Assembly (NCBI GenBank): GCA_963281255.1
Contig: OY725501.1
Span: forward strand, 186,001-250,000
Length of the DNA stretch: 64,000 nt
DNA from: Aphrocallistes beatrix
Lineage: Eukaryota; Porifera; Hexactinellida; Sceptrulophora; Aphrocallistidae
Direction of reading: 5' to 3'
The position numbers were made by a program, and so were the translations under genes. How positions within the stretch are numbered: position 1 is the first letter of the stretch; every line of letters starts with the position of its first letter. The notes under the pieces were generated by a model. That model was not told the DNA's origin and did no database searches. It worked only from the letters and a program-made list of their open reading frames with translations. Below, piece by piece: positions 25,801 through 38,200 of this stretch.

Positions 25801-28177
25801 TACTCAATGCAATGGGCTTTAAGGGTAGAATTTCTGTAGTTTCACAATTAACCGAAGTGTCAAGATAAAGTTTCCACTTATTTTGGAGTGTTTATCCAAT
25901 TGAAACCCATTATTGGTGTAGTTAGAAAATGACTTTATTATTTGGAATATAATCAATCAACCCGGGGATTGAACCCCTAATCCCGGCGGAAAATGTTCCG
26001 ATATCCCTAATTATAATTGTGGTTCACTATGCAAACTAAGAGATTAGTGCTATGCCTCAATTTGTCTATTATAAGCATTTAAGCAGAACTTGCGAAATCC
26101 GACACTTATCCATCTAGATTCTAGTATAATCCGAAATTGTTCGGTGACATCTCGGTTTACCGCACTTATTTATTTGTTCTCTGGAAACATGAGTAACAAA
26201 GGTCATTAATGATTACTATTGTTATAATTTTAGGTTAGTTCTGTGAATGGTCGTTGTAAACAGGAATTCACTAACGCTAATACCCAAATAGCAAAAAAGT
26301 AGAAAACATCGAAATAGAGGTACGTGGTAACTTTTGGCAACTCGTAAAACATAAAATAATAGATTACTGGAAAATAATATTCAATTATACATACCCAACT
26401 TCTCGCAATAAAAGCAAGATAGAGTCTCTGCCATGTTTAGAGCATTCCATCCTCCATCACTACTTCCATTCATAGATCTCAGAGAATAGTATTTATCTAT
26501 TGATGAGATGGTAGGAGTCTGTCCTGGATAGTTTCTATATGAACTGTCACTACCATCTACCCAGATGATACTCTCACTACCACGAGTTGATATTTCCAGA
26601 CCAATCCAACACTGAGCATCAATGCCAGCTGCTAGACTGTACAGTGTCCCATCCTCTGCTGCTGATTCTATGCTAGCAAGACTTCCTCCCCAACCTATGC
26701 ACTCCTGTAGAGCTGTGTTCCAGGTCACTCCAGGCCATGATGCATAGAAGTATCCAAACACTGAAATGTGCAAAGTTTCGTATTGTACACCTGAAAATGA
26801 TAGAGTAATACATTTAGAATCAATATACTTGTGAGTGAAATTACTTAGCAAGTTATATACTGTTTACTGATAGTTCTTCTAACATGCATAATGATAATCA
26901 AGAACACTATTTGTTCAAATTATTGCATTTTTCCGCAGGAATCCTCGGAAAACTACATGATCAGGAATTGTAAGCTTTCAAAAGCTAATTATTCAGAATA
27001 AACCATGTATTTATTTAGGATATTTTTTAGAACTGCGTGTAATTTAATTTCACTGTGATTTGTGAATAATTGAAGATTTAAACTTACCTGGAATTGAAAC
27101 AGTAGTTTGAATCCTTTTGCAGATGTAGCAATTGAGTAGTGTGGAAGTACTACAATCAGTGTTAAACCATCTACTAGTTCCTTGGTAATTAAATTGTATA
27201 CAGCTAGGAGTAGATAAAGTTGTTTGTACACCACCCCATCTTGTATAACTAAAAGTATTCCCATCATTCCAGGTTGTGGTTCCATTAACAGTTGTGTACT
27301 TTCCAACCCAGCAATCAAATGCTATGATTGGTGTTCTCTGAAAAAGCAACAAATTCTCTGCTTCAGAAGTAACACTAGCCAGGTTACCTCTCCACTCTTC
27401 ACAGCTTGATTGAGCATCATCCCAGTTGATTCCAGCATCTCTCTGATAGGTTCGATAACAGAAGCCATCATTCGTGAAATCACATCCTCTAGAGTTAGCT
27501 ATATGAATGAATAAGCAGTTAATAGGAATGCAATTAGCAGATCATGAATTTATTTAGACGCAGTTGGTTAGATATATATTTGAGAAAAGAGAAATGAAAT
27601 ATGTAGATTGTGTACCTAATTTTCTACACAAATAGCAATTTGTGTTTTGATTGGAGTTTGCGTCATCCCATCTTTCTCCCAGAGAGTATCCGTTATTGGG
27701 TCTAAACTTCATGTAACGCCTAGTGAGTGAACCGGAAGTAAACTTCCTGTACAAACTGTCACTACCATCTTCCCAGGTGTATCCCTCTGGCCCCTTTATG
27801 AGCTCAGCGTTTGGATGTTCATTCAAACCAATCCAACATTGAAAATGAGTGGAATTTGTTAAACTGAATAATTGAGCATCTTCTTCCTGTGAGTTGATAC
27901 TTGCTATGTTTCCTCCCCAACTTATACAGTTACCAACAGCAGTTAATTGATCGAATGCATCAGTTGAGCCTGAAAAGATCGCGAATATTGCACCATCGTA
28001 TACTAATTCTCGATCTGGATCTAAATTAGAATTATTGATTAAATTATTTGAAAAAATAATTTCAAATTTTGAGATCAACTTAATTTCCCACCTACCTATT
28101 CCATTAACAAAGTGCAATAATACAAGAGTAAATAACTTGATACATTTTAAGTAATACGAATTGAAAATAATTTTCAT
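22844..28177 (-). CDS. Locus E: signal peptide, six CTLDs and Ig1-Ig3, no membrane exon (likely 5' half of an E+D gene)
   Basis: Exons in coding order: signal peptide 28096-28177, CTLD-A 27616-28020, CTLD-B 27088-27498, CTLD-C 26395-26790, CTLD-D 25253-25663, CTLD-E 24698-25099, CTLD-F 24191-24610, Ig1 23502-23828, Ig2 23199-23432, Ig3 22844-23131. All are open and phase 1. The signal peptide begins MKIIFNSYYLKCIK and ends LLHFVNGIG. The Ig3 exon still has a donor (GTACTT, weaker than usual), and its last codons differ from the other loci (QGFPG instead of HNFIG). No Ig4, Ig5, TM or PTP exon occurs before locus D. CTLD-D to CTLD-F and their introns are almost identical to plus-strand locus F, so exchange or duplication between the two arms was recent. 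Intron 25664-26394 (731 bp) holds only a tRNA-like box B sequence; intron 23829-24190 holds nothing I recognise. Confidence 0.85.
25964..25977 (-). other. tRNA box-B-like sequence, possible SINE remnant
   Basis: On the minus strand GGGGTTCAATCCCC resembles a tRNA T-arm (internal promoter box B). The sequence on its 5' side (GGCATAGCACTAATCTCTTA) only loosely suggests a D-arm. No complete cloverleaf could be folded by eye, so I do not call a tRNA gene. Confidence 0.25.
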
Positions 28178-28282
28178 CTTCAAGCCTCAACATTAGGTTA
28201 GAAATTTTAACAACTGCAAATCTACAATTCACTACCCCCACAAGCACATATAACTATATCTTAAGAACAGGATAGATTACAA

Positions 28283-28295
28283 TGAAATATGATGC
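28283..28295 (-). promoter_or_regulatory. Conserved upstream element, locus E
   Basis: GCATCATATTTCA on the minus strand, 105 bp upstream of the locus E ATG. Same core as the other intact loci. Confidence 0.5.
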
Positions 28296-29093
28296 GAGTC
28301 ATGCGACACAGATTTGGCTATGAACTATATCTACTTAGATTCCTAGTATCATTTGTCTTAAGGTTAATTAAATCGATAAAATTTTGCTGAATCTTAGCAT
28401 GAATATATCTCTAGTATTATTATGTCACGAATGCAGTTAATAAGATGTCTTAAATGGTATCATTACCTATTGAATATCGATTTCAAGATCCAAACCAAAA
28501 GTGCTTGTTACTTATCAATTGTGCGATTTTTTCTATAAACAGCAATACTACAGCAAAAGTGTATTTTCGGTTAAAATGCGTTTACATACTGAGAATAACT
28601 GCAATAATAAAGTTGATTTGTGAATATGTCTATATTTAGTGACTTCTAATAGATATACATATACATTGGATACATAAGGGTCGGATGGTGTTTTACTACT
28701 CCATCAATCCTTCTGTCTATTTGCAAAACTCAAACATCTCGTTCAACATATTATCCAACATAATATTTCACTAATTGATAATTCAAAAGGCAGGTTGGAT
28801 AGATGTGCTATGAAAAGTAATTTCATATAAATTCCCACAATTTCCATTAATAATCTAAGATATAAAAATTGTATATTTTGCACCTTTGAATTGTAAATAT
28901 TTTGCTTCAAAATTCCCCATTATATCATTCCACTACAGAATATTTTTCCCATTGAAAATTTTATTCCAGCAAATATCAGAACTATTTCAAAGCATAAAGA
29001 GTTATCCTATGCAACCTAATATGAAATTTAATCTTTTAAAATCAACTCTTGCAAAAGATTACTCTAATCCTTAGTAAGAGAACAAGTATGTGC

Positions 29094-29106
29094 AGATCGT
29101 ATTTCA
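29094..29106 (+). promoter_or_regulatory. Conserved upstream element, locus F
   Basis: AGATCGTATTTCA followed by TTCACATGATA, 110 bp upstream of the locus F ATG. The first two bases differ from the GCATC form, but the ATCGTATTTCA core and the following CATGATA match locus G. Confidence 0.45.
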
Positions 29107-29216
29107 TTCACATGATATGCTCCCTTTGTTAAGACAGTACATTATGCACTTGAAAGTATATAGGACTATTCTTTCCCTGCAGCTAAATTCATGAAAATTG
29201 AAAACTCAATGAAAAG

Positions 29217-32200
29217 ATGCCTTTTTATTTGCACCTAACATTGTTTGTTAAAATATATATTCTCCTATCAATATACCAGGCTTGTGCAATAGGTAAGTCA
29301 ATAGGTTTGCTAAAGTTGATCACTGCTTGTTATTGTATTAGGCAACCTAACCATAACCAATTATGTCTGCATTAAAATATAAACCAACTGCATAAAATAT
29401 TTTAAATCTTTGTCTCCTGCTTAGATCCAGATCGAGAATTAGTATACGATGGTACTATTTTCGCGATCTTTTCAGGCTCAACTGATGCATTCGATCAATT
29501 AACTGCTGTTGGTAACTGTATAAGTTGGGGAGGAAATATAGCAAGTATCAACTCACTGGAAGAAGATGCTCAATTGTTCAGTTTAACAAATTCCACTCAT
29601 TTTCAATGTTGGATTGGTTTGAATGAACATCCAAACGTTGAGCTCATAAAGGGGCCAGAGGGATACACCTGGGAAGATGGTAGTGACAGTTTGTACAGGA
29701 AGTTTACTTCCGGTTCACCGACTAGGAGTTACATGAAGTTTAGACCCAATAACGGTTACTCTTTGGGAGAAGGATGGGATGACGCAAACCCCGATTCAAA
29801 CACAAATTGCTATCTGTGTAGAAAATTAGGTATACAATCTACATATTTAATTTCTTCCTTCCCAAATATCCGCCTCTTAATAAATTCATGATATGTTAAT
29901 TATATTCCTATTAACTACTTATTCATCCATATAGCTAACTCCAGAGGTTGTGGTTTCACGAATGATGGCTTTTGTTATCGAACTTATCAGATAGATGCTG
30001 GAATCAACTGGGATGATGCTCAATCAAGCTGTGAAGAGTGGAGAGGTAACCTGGCTAGTGTTACTTCTGCAGCAGAGAATTTGTTGCTTTTTCAGAGAAC
30101 ACCAATAATAGCATTTAATTGCTGGGCTGGAAAGTACACAACTGACAATGGAATAAGAACCTGGAATGATGGGAATACATTTAGTTATACAAGATGGGAA
30201 GGTGTACAAACAACTTTATCTACTCCTAGCTGTATACGATGGAATTACCAAGGAACTGGTAGATGGTTTAACACTGATTGTAGTACTTCCACACTACTCA
30301 ATTGCTACATCTGCAAAAGGATTCAAACTCCTGTCTCAATTCCAGGTAAGTTGAAAATTTCAATTTTATTTAAATGCTAGCATTTTTGTTTGTTTGTCTG
30401 AATTGATTGAAGAATTGGGGAGTTACTTTGACAGCTTGCAATTCCTCACCAATGCAGTTTTCCCAAGTTTACTGCTGAAAATTACAATAATTTAAATAAA
30501 TAATTGATTATATATTCTTGGTTATCGCTCTGTTTGTTAGAAGGAACATCAGAGCACCGAATTAATTTCAATTAATTAACGTACGAACTCGTATATTGAA
30601 TCTGGAATTCATCAATCTTTCACTTTCAGGAGTTCAATATGAAACTTTACACATTTCAGTATTTGGATACTTCTATTCATCATGGCCTGGAGTGACCTGG
30701 AACACAGCTCTACAGGAGTGCATAGGTTGGGGAGGAAGTCTTGCTAGCATAGAATCAGCAGCAGAGGATGTGACACTGTACAGTCTAGCAGCTGGTAATG
30801 ATACTCAGTGTTGGATTGGTCTGGAAATATCAACTCCTGGTAGTGAGAGTATTATCTGGGTAGATGGTAGTGACAGTTCATATAGAAACTATCCAGGACA
30901 GACTCCTACCATCACATCCATAGATAAGTACTATTCTCTGAGATCTATGAATGGAAGTAGTGGTGGACGATGGAATGCTCTAAACATGGCAGAAACTCTA
31001 TCTTGCTTTTACTGCGAGAAGTTAGGTAATACATAGTAGATAATATATTCAATTAATAACTTGACTGTCAGGTATTTTTAAGACAAACACTATCCGGATT
31101 TGAAATGTAAATGATGCCATAGCCTACTGAATATAAGGCCTCACAGTAACTTGCGGATTTGGGACTAGGGATGCGGTAGAAGATGGTTGAAATAATGGGA
31201 GAGTTGCATTTGTCAGAATTTTGAGGTTGTCATTTGTCAGAATTATCCTAGCTGTCACTTGTTTGAATGTTTTTTAAGAATGCTGTCATTTGTCAGAATG
31301 GTTTTTAGGACTGCTGTCTCTTGTCAGAATGGTTTTTAGGATTGCTGTCACTTGTCAGAATGGTTTTTAAGAATGCTGTCATTTGTCAGAATGGTTTTTA
31401 GGACTGCTGTCTCTTGTCAGAATGGTTTTTAGGATTGCTGTCACTTGTCAGAATGGTTTTTAGGACTGCTGTCATTTGTCAGAATGGTTTTTAAGGAATG
31501 GCTGATGTTTTGTTGCTGATATTTTAGAATTGAATTACAAACTGTTGGGAAACATGAACTTGTTCTAAAGCTGAATAGAATTGATAGGAGAGTGGGCATT
31601 TGGAGAATATTTTGTATAAGAGCAAAGGGAAAGTGGGCATTTTGAGTTTGAAATAATATAAAATGGCACGCGAGAGTGGTATTTTTATTTCGTGAGGGGG
31701 TGGGTGATTGTCATTTATTATTGGTAGAATGAAAGTGGGGATTCGATAATTTCATTCAAAGAAATATCAGCGACGAAACATCCGGCGCCTTAAAAACCAT
31801 TCTAACAAATGACAGCAGTCCTAAAAACCATCCTGACAACTGACAGCAGTCCTAAAAACCATTCTGACAAGTGACAGCAGTCTTAAAAACCATTCTGACA
31901 AGTGACAACTAGGATAATTCTGACAAATGACAACCTCAAAATTCTGACAAATGCATGCACCTCGAAATAATACATGGGCTGCCTTAAATCATCACCAAAG
32001 CACAATAGAGCTTAGGAATATATTATCAGCATGTATAATTTTATGGTGTTAAAGTACCCATATCCGTTGTTAAAATTTAGATTAGTCACCATATGGTTGC
32101 GCAAAAGGTTATATTTGCGACAAATTTAGTGATTTTTAGAGGTCGTTTAATGGCACTTCTAAGTGTTTTTATTATAAAATATTTTGCATATAACTGAGAT

Positions 32201-35200
32201 GTGAATGGGTTGAGGCTATATTCCAGTGTTGCTATGGAAACGTGTTTTGGTCAGTTGGGGTCATATCTTGAAAACCACAAGAGCTAGACACTCAAATGTA
32301 AGTCCATTTGATAGCGAGTAGACTATTTCCTATTAAGTGATAGTTAATTTATCTGTCTAAATTTAATGGTTTACGAGTTATTAAATCTCAAAAATATGCT
32401 AGAAACTTGCTTTAAACGATTGACATGGGGTTTTCAGGGGTGTAGATTTCGAATATCATATTTTCGAGTAAATTTGATCAATTTGTTTACTTTTGTTTAC
32501 AATAGATACATAAAGTAAACAAATTACAAAAATGGGCTAGAGTCTAGCTTCCAACGGTTGACATGGGGTTTTTAGTGCTATAGATTTTGAATATTATATT
32601 TTCGGATCCATATGAGAAATTATTCGTCGACCTTTGTTTACAATATTTATATAAAGGAAAGAAATTCCAAAATATGTTTGATTGAGTGACTCCAGGCGCC
32701 CGCAGGGCGACTCTGCGGACACGCAGTGTCCGCAAGCCGCGCAGCGCAAGCAAGCGAAGCGTGCTTGTTTATAATAAAAACACTTAGAAATGCCCTTAAA
32801 CAACCTCTGAAAATAAATAAATTTGTCACAAATATAACCTATTGCGCAACCATATAGTGACTAATCTAAATTTTAACAACGGATATGGATACTTTGACAC
32901 CATACTTATATATGCTGGTAACACATTCCTAAGCTCTATTGTGCTTTGTTAATGATTTAAGGCAGCCCATGTATTATTTCAACCATCTTCTACCGCATCC
33001 CTAGTCCCAAATCCGAAAGTTACTGTGAGGCCTTATATATAGTAGGTTATGATGATGCATATTTACAGAATTTTGTAATAATATAGCACAAAAAAGTAGT
33101 CAGAGATAACCTTTTGATCGTACGCTTAAATGTCTATAGTTGACTATTATTTGAAGCCACTTTTAATTCTACCATATTTGACGAGTGAAGATTCACTACA
33201 TTTCCCATATCTTCCTTCTCCAAGGATCGAGGCATAATCTGACCTAAATCCGTATTGGTGTAATTTGATTGTTATAAAGTCAAATATGATTATAAATGCT
33301 GCAACAGCTGTTTTATTGCAATAAATAACCTGATCTGTACAAACCATATTAATTTATTGTAACAATTGTTAGATACCTAATTTCTTGGACGGAGCGGAAC
33401 TTATCTATCTTTACTCGTCCCACCCGAGAAATAAGCTTACTATATTTTCCGAGATGGCCCCGTACCATCACAGTATTAACATGTCCTGATAATTTTTTGT
33501 TCGATTTCTGATATCACCGATAAAAACACCATTAAATATTCTCTAGCGAACCAAAGAGGATGTGACCTTACCTACAATGGATCTTGTTACAGAACTTTTG
33601 AAACAAACACTGCACTCAACTGGAATGATTCTCAATCAAACTGTATGAGTTGGGGAGGTGACTTAGCTAGCATTACTTCTCAACAGGAAAATAATTTCTT
33701 ATTCCTCGGAACTCCTTATTCAGCAATTAACTGCTGGATTGGATTGACTGATGTGAATAATAATGGAGTATTCCAGTGGATTGATGGAGAACAGTTTAAT
33801 TATAATAACTGGGCTGGAGGTATTCCTAATAGCAGCCCTACTGCGGACTGTACTCAGTTTAAAATTGATGGTAATAATGAATGGGAAAATTTAGACTGCA
33901 GCGATCTAGCAAAATGTTATATTTGTGAAAGAGGCATAGTTATTCAACGAAATCCAGGTAAGTTAATAAACAAACTAAATTTAAATCTTGAAATCAACAA
34001 AAATATCTGAAAATCTTCAATGATTTTAAATGTACATAATAAAATCAAATAGAATAATTGTTGTTGTTAAATAATCACAAAGTTCTTAATGATATATTAT
34101 ACGCGTTTAGAAATGAAGGGAGAAATCACAGTGAACGGTTCTATTTTCAGTTACTATACAACGCACAGAGCAGGTGTGTTCTTTGGCACTGCACAACTGT
34201 TCCAATGTATAAATACAGGAGGAAACCTTGCAACCTTAGATTCAGCAGAAGTAGATCACTTACTGTATGACTTAGCAGTTAGTGATGATGTTGAGTGTTG
34301 GATTGGTCTGGAGAAGAGAACTCGTGGTAATGAGACGAGTATCTGGGCAGATGGTAGTGTGAGTACATATAGAAATTATCCAGGACAAACTCCAGTCAAT
34401 GATCAGATTACAGAGTACTACTCATTGAGAGCTAGGAATGGAAATAGAACAAGTGGATGGGAAGGATACAACCGACTTGAGACTCTTTCCTGCTTCATAT
34501 GCCAAAGACCAGGTATGTTAATATTTCATTGATAAATCTTTTCTACAATCAAATATTCAAACCAAAATCTAACATTTTAGTCAGCATCAGAGAGTGTCAG
34601 TTTACAAATGATGGTTTCTGCTATCGAGCATTCCTATTAGTCTACCCAACTATCAACTGGTTTGATGCTCAATCAAACTGTGTAATGTGGGGAGGTAATC
34701 TAGCTAGTATCACATCTGAAGATGAGAATACATTGCTGTTCTTGAGGACACCTTATAGAGCTGATGACTGCTGGATCGGATTAACAAATACAAATATGAA
34801 TAATGAAGTTTATTATTGGATTGATGGAGAGATGTTCAACTATGATATGTGGACTAGTGGAGCTCCTAATAACATTGCAAATACTGATGACTGTGCAAGG
34901 AATAAAGTTACAGGAATGAATGAATGGAATAATTACAATTGTAGCAGTCTGACAGATAGTTACATATGCAAGAGGAGTAGCAATGCACAATTCAACCCAG
35001 GTATGTATTCCTCTATTCTAGTTGCAAACTTTAAATATTGATAATGTGCTCATAATAACGGGTAGAAAGTAATTGTGGATTTCGAAAATTTCAAATCATG
35101 ATTCAATATTTCACAATATAATATTAACTAACTTTACATATACTACTAGAGTGTTTGTTTTATGAGATTATAATGGTTACAAGTCTCAGCATAAATATTT

Positions 35201-38200
35201 TAAATTAATTTATAAATTTGCATTGATTATGTGCAATTCCCTTTCAGCAGCACAGATAATGAACACGTTATGGTCACAACTTTGATAGCTTTTCGAAAAT
35301 ATGTTTTATCTAGTTTTATACTCTTAGATATAGGAGAGCTATTTGGAGAACTAATCAATGGGAATTTGGGATATAATGAGTTGGAAATCAACGCAATATT
35401 GTATCGAAATGTCACACTAGTTTGTGGAGATGTTATCAATCCTAGCTCTAGCTCCACTAATTGGATTTATTCTCAGAACAACGACCTATCGATGAATAAT
35501 ACAGTAAATGCCACCAATTTTGGATCTCAATCTGGAATTACTTTTATCTCTGTAACCAATTCTCAACAAGGATTCTATCAGTGTAGAATTCAGAAACAGG
35601 ATGGGACTTCATCGGTTTATACAGTTGGAGTGTTTGACCTTTCAATAACTACAGGTATTGTCTTCAATGCAATAAATATTATGCATATCAATATTCAGAT
35701 TTATTAAATTCTAATTATTTTAGTCGCTGAAGAAGGACGTACATATAACTATACAATAGGAATCGATCGAACAGACATCTTGCTACTATGTGTCTCTATG
35801 AATAACAGTATAGACCTCATTAATTATAGATGGAGATTAGGTACTATAGTAACAAAGAATAATCCCATCCTAGCATCAAGTTTTCCCAGTTCAAGCTTAA
35901 ACTTCGTTTGTGAAGTCTTTGGCACTGATATATTATCTATATCGTTAATAGTTCGAGGTATGTTATTTTAACCAACTTGTCAGACCTCCAGATTTGCTAA
36001 TTTATATTGAGTGTTTTTTCCTAGAACCTAGACTTACTGTCACTTTCAATCCATCAGTTAGTGAGACTTATTCACAAGTCTATCCAAACACTACCCAATT
36101 CCCAAATCAAGGACTCCTACAAAACTTTATGTTTTCCAGTAACATAGAAGGAAGATGGAAACTTCCAGATGGAACTTATCAAGCAGGTTCCTCAGTAACA
36201 CATCCATATCTCTTACAACAGTATACAGGACTGTATACGTTCTATCTCTACAACTGGGATGGAGTGGAAGTTCCTGCTTTCCGAATAAACATCGCTGCTC
36301 ATAGCTTTATTGGTAATTTGACAAATAATTTAATATAATTAATTTTTATGCCTATATGTTGTATATATTTTCACAATTAAACCCCCAATTTATCCGTTCT
36401 GCACATTTTGTGTTCGGAAAGTGGTAAACTTAGAGAAGGAGAAACTCGCTTGCTTAGGATGTTCTCTTAATGATATTTCATTCCAGTATATTGTTGTATA
36501 TTTATTGACAAAACTATACTGCTTTGCCTCAAACATTGTTAACGATGTAGGTATATGGACTTACCAATATTCTGTAGGCATTCAATAATGTGTGTACTAG
36601 CCTTAATTATCCTATTTGATGTCGCATTTTTTATTTATTTAGTGCATTAATTATAAACTCAAAATATAAGCTTATTTTTTGTAGGTAGCTTCATTACTAA
36701 TGATATAACATCTGTATCAGACTCTCTAGCAAATGGATCAAGCCTCTTCATAACTGAGATGATCACGACAGTATTATGTGTAGGACCTAATGATGCCACT
36801 ATGGTAGAGTGGTATACTCACTCTGAACTAAATTCGGATAAAATACAGCTAACGACAGGTGTTGGTGTTACTAGATACGATATCAACATTATAACTGTCA
36901 CAACACCGATTTATCTCACTTGTGAAGTAGGTGAGAGTGAAACCTACACAATATTCGTTGCACGAAGAGATTCAATAGGTAAGTGTTTATTAATGTTTTC
37001 TTGTGAAGCACAATTGCTTTAAGCTCTGAATTTTGATAGTTCAAGTATTCAATTTTGATGAGACTGTTTCATACACAAGTGGATCTTCTGCAGTTCTGTA
37101 CTATACTAATGCATCAATACCAAACAGTCTCATACGTTGGACAACAGAGAGTGTGATGGAAGGAGATAATCGAATATTCAATCCTGAATTTACAAACCCC
37201 TTTCCAATGAGTTTACTATTCTCAGATGTAGGAGCAGGCCGACACACTTTGACATGTTTCTATCGTAATAGTCCTGCAATGGTGTTGGGACGAACTGAAC
37301 TTTCTGTTAGAGGTACTTATTCTAAATATAAAGTTTAGTAAGATATTTATTTCTGTCACGTTTACATTATATAATTTTTCTAGATACCTCGACAGTCACT
37401 GTTAGTTATGATGGCTCCCAAACAATTTTCAGTGATGAAAGTAATCCTTCTTTCCCTACTCCAGTACCAATCAATATCCTACTATCAACTTCTAACGTCA
37501 TGTTCACATGTAGTCTTCAAGAGTGCATCTGGAGGATTGTATATACCAATTCTACAATCAGAATGATAAACAGTTCTATGTATACAATAGCTATACTTAG
37601 TTCAGATGATTCAGGTACATATTCACTATTCAGAAGTACACAGACAGGTAATAACTATACCACAGCTCTAATCTTGATAAATGTTCTTCTCGTTCCTCCA
37701 CCAACTTCCACACCAATAGTACCAACAACAGAGACAATGTCTCCTATGTCTAATGAAACACCAAGTGATAGTTTCAATCCTATTATAGTAGCTGTCCCAA
37801 TAGTTATCATAATAGTCGTCCTAGTTATTATTATAGTCGTGCTTACTCTCGTGTTAGTTTACTTGAGGCGACGCAAAAATGGTGGATTATTGTCCAAAAG
37901 ATATTATACAGAAGAAACTGATACTACATCTAAAACGCCTGTAGAAATGCATGGTCAAACGAACTTGTCATATTCACCTCACGCAGGCATAAAATTGGAT
38001 AAATCAATTTATGCTAATGCAAAAACTGAAAATGTATCTTCTCATCCTCTACCCGAAAAAGATATATCTGAAACACGATTCGGATCTGATGCAAATTACC
38101 AGAATTTTATGCCATCCAAAGTAGATGATAATACTTATGAAGTTCCACAAACAACTGACCCACGTTTGAAACCAATACCTTTGGATGTGTTCAAAATGCA

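Larger units (their letters stand above)
28178..29216. other. Divergent intergenic region between loci E and F
   Basis: 1039 bp between two head-to-head start codons; no coding sequence seen. Each side has its own copy of the conserved upstream element (28283-28295 for E and 29094-29106 for F). This is the point where gene orientation flips in the cluster. Confidence 0.65.
31105..33068. mobile_element. Large foldback (palindromic) element in the locus F CTLD-C/D intron
   Basis: The left arm (31105-31196 continued at 31972-32175) is matched in inverted orientation by 32755-33068. Outer ends read AAGGCCTCACAGTAAC and its complement. The left arm is interrupted by a second foldback at 31197-31963, which splits a stretch that is continuous in the right arm. 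The centre (about 32176-32755) carries the GC-rich hairpin repeat. No transposase-like frame is seen, so it is non-autonomous. The element lies wholly inside an intron. Confidence 0.7.

Noticed and set aside
25955-26060. Possible tRNA gene on the minus strand
   Set aside because: The T-arm-like GGGGTTCAATCCCC is good, but I could not build an acceptor stem or anticodon arm by eye; kept only as a low-confidence box B remnant.
31197-31510. CRISPR-like array (regular roughly 30-bp repeats)
   Set aside because: The units are directly adjacent with no unique spacers, recur inverted in the other arm, and lie in a eukaryotic intron; they are subrepeats of a foldback element.
32544-32829. Overlapping minus-strand open frames rich in Arg, Ala and Cys
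   Set aside because: They fall on the GC-rich hairpin repeat inside the foldback element. The frames come from local base composition and have no homologue among the family exons.
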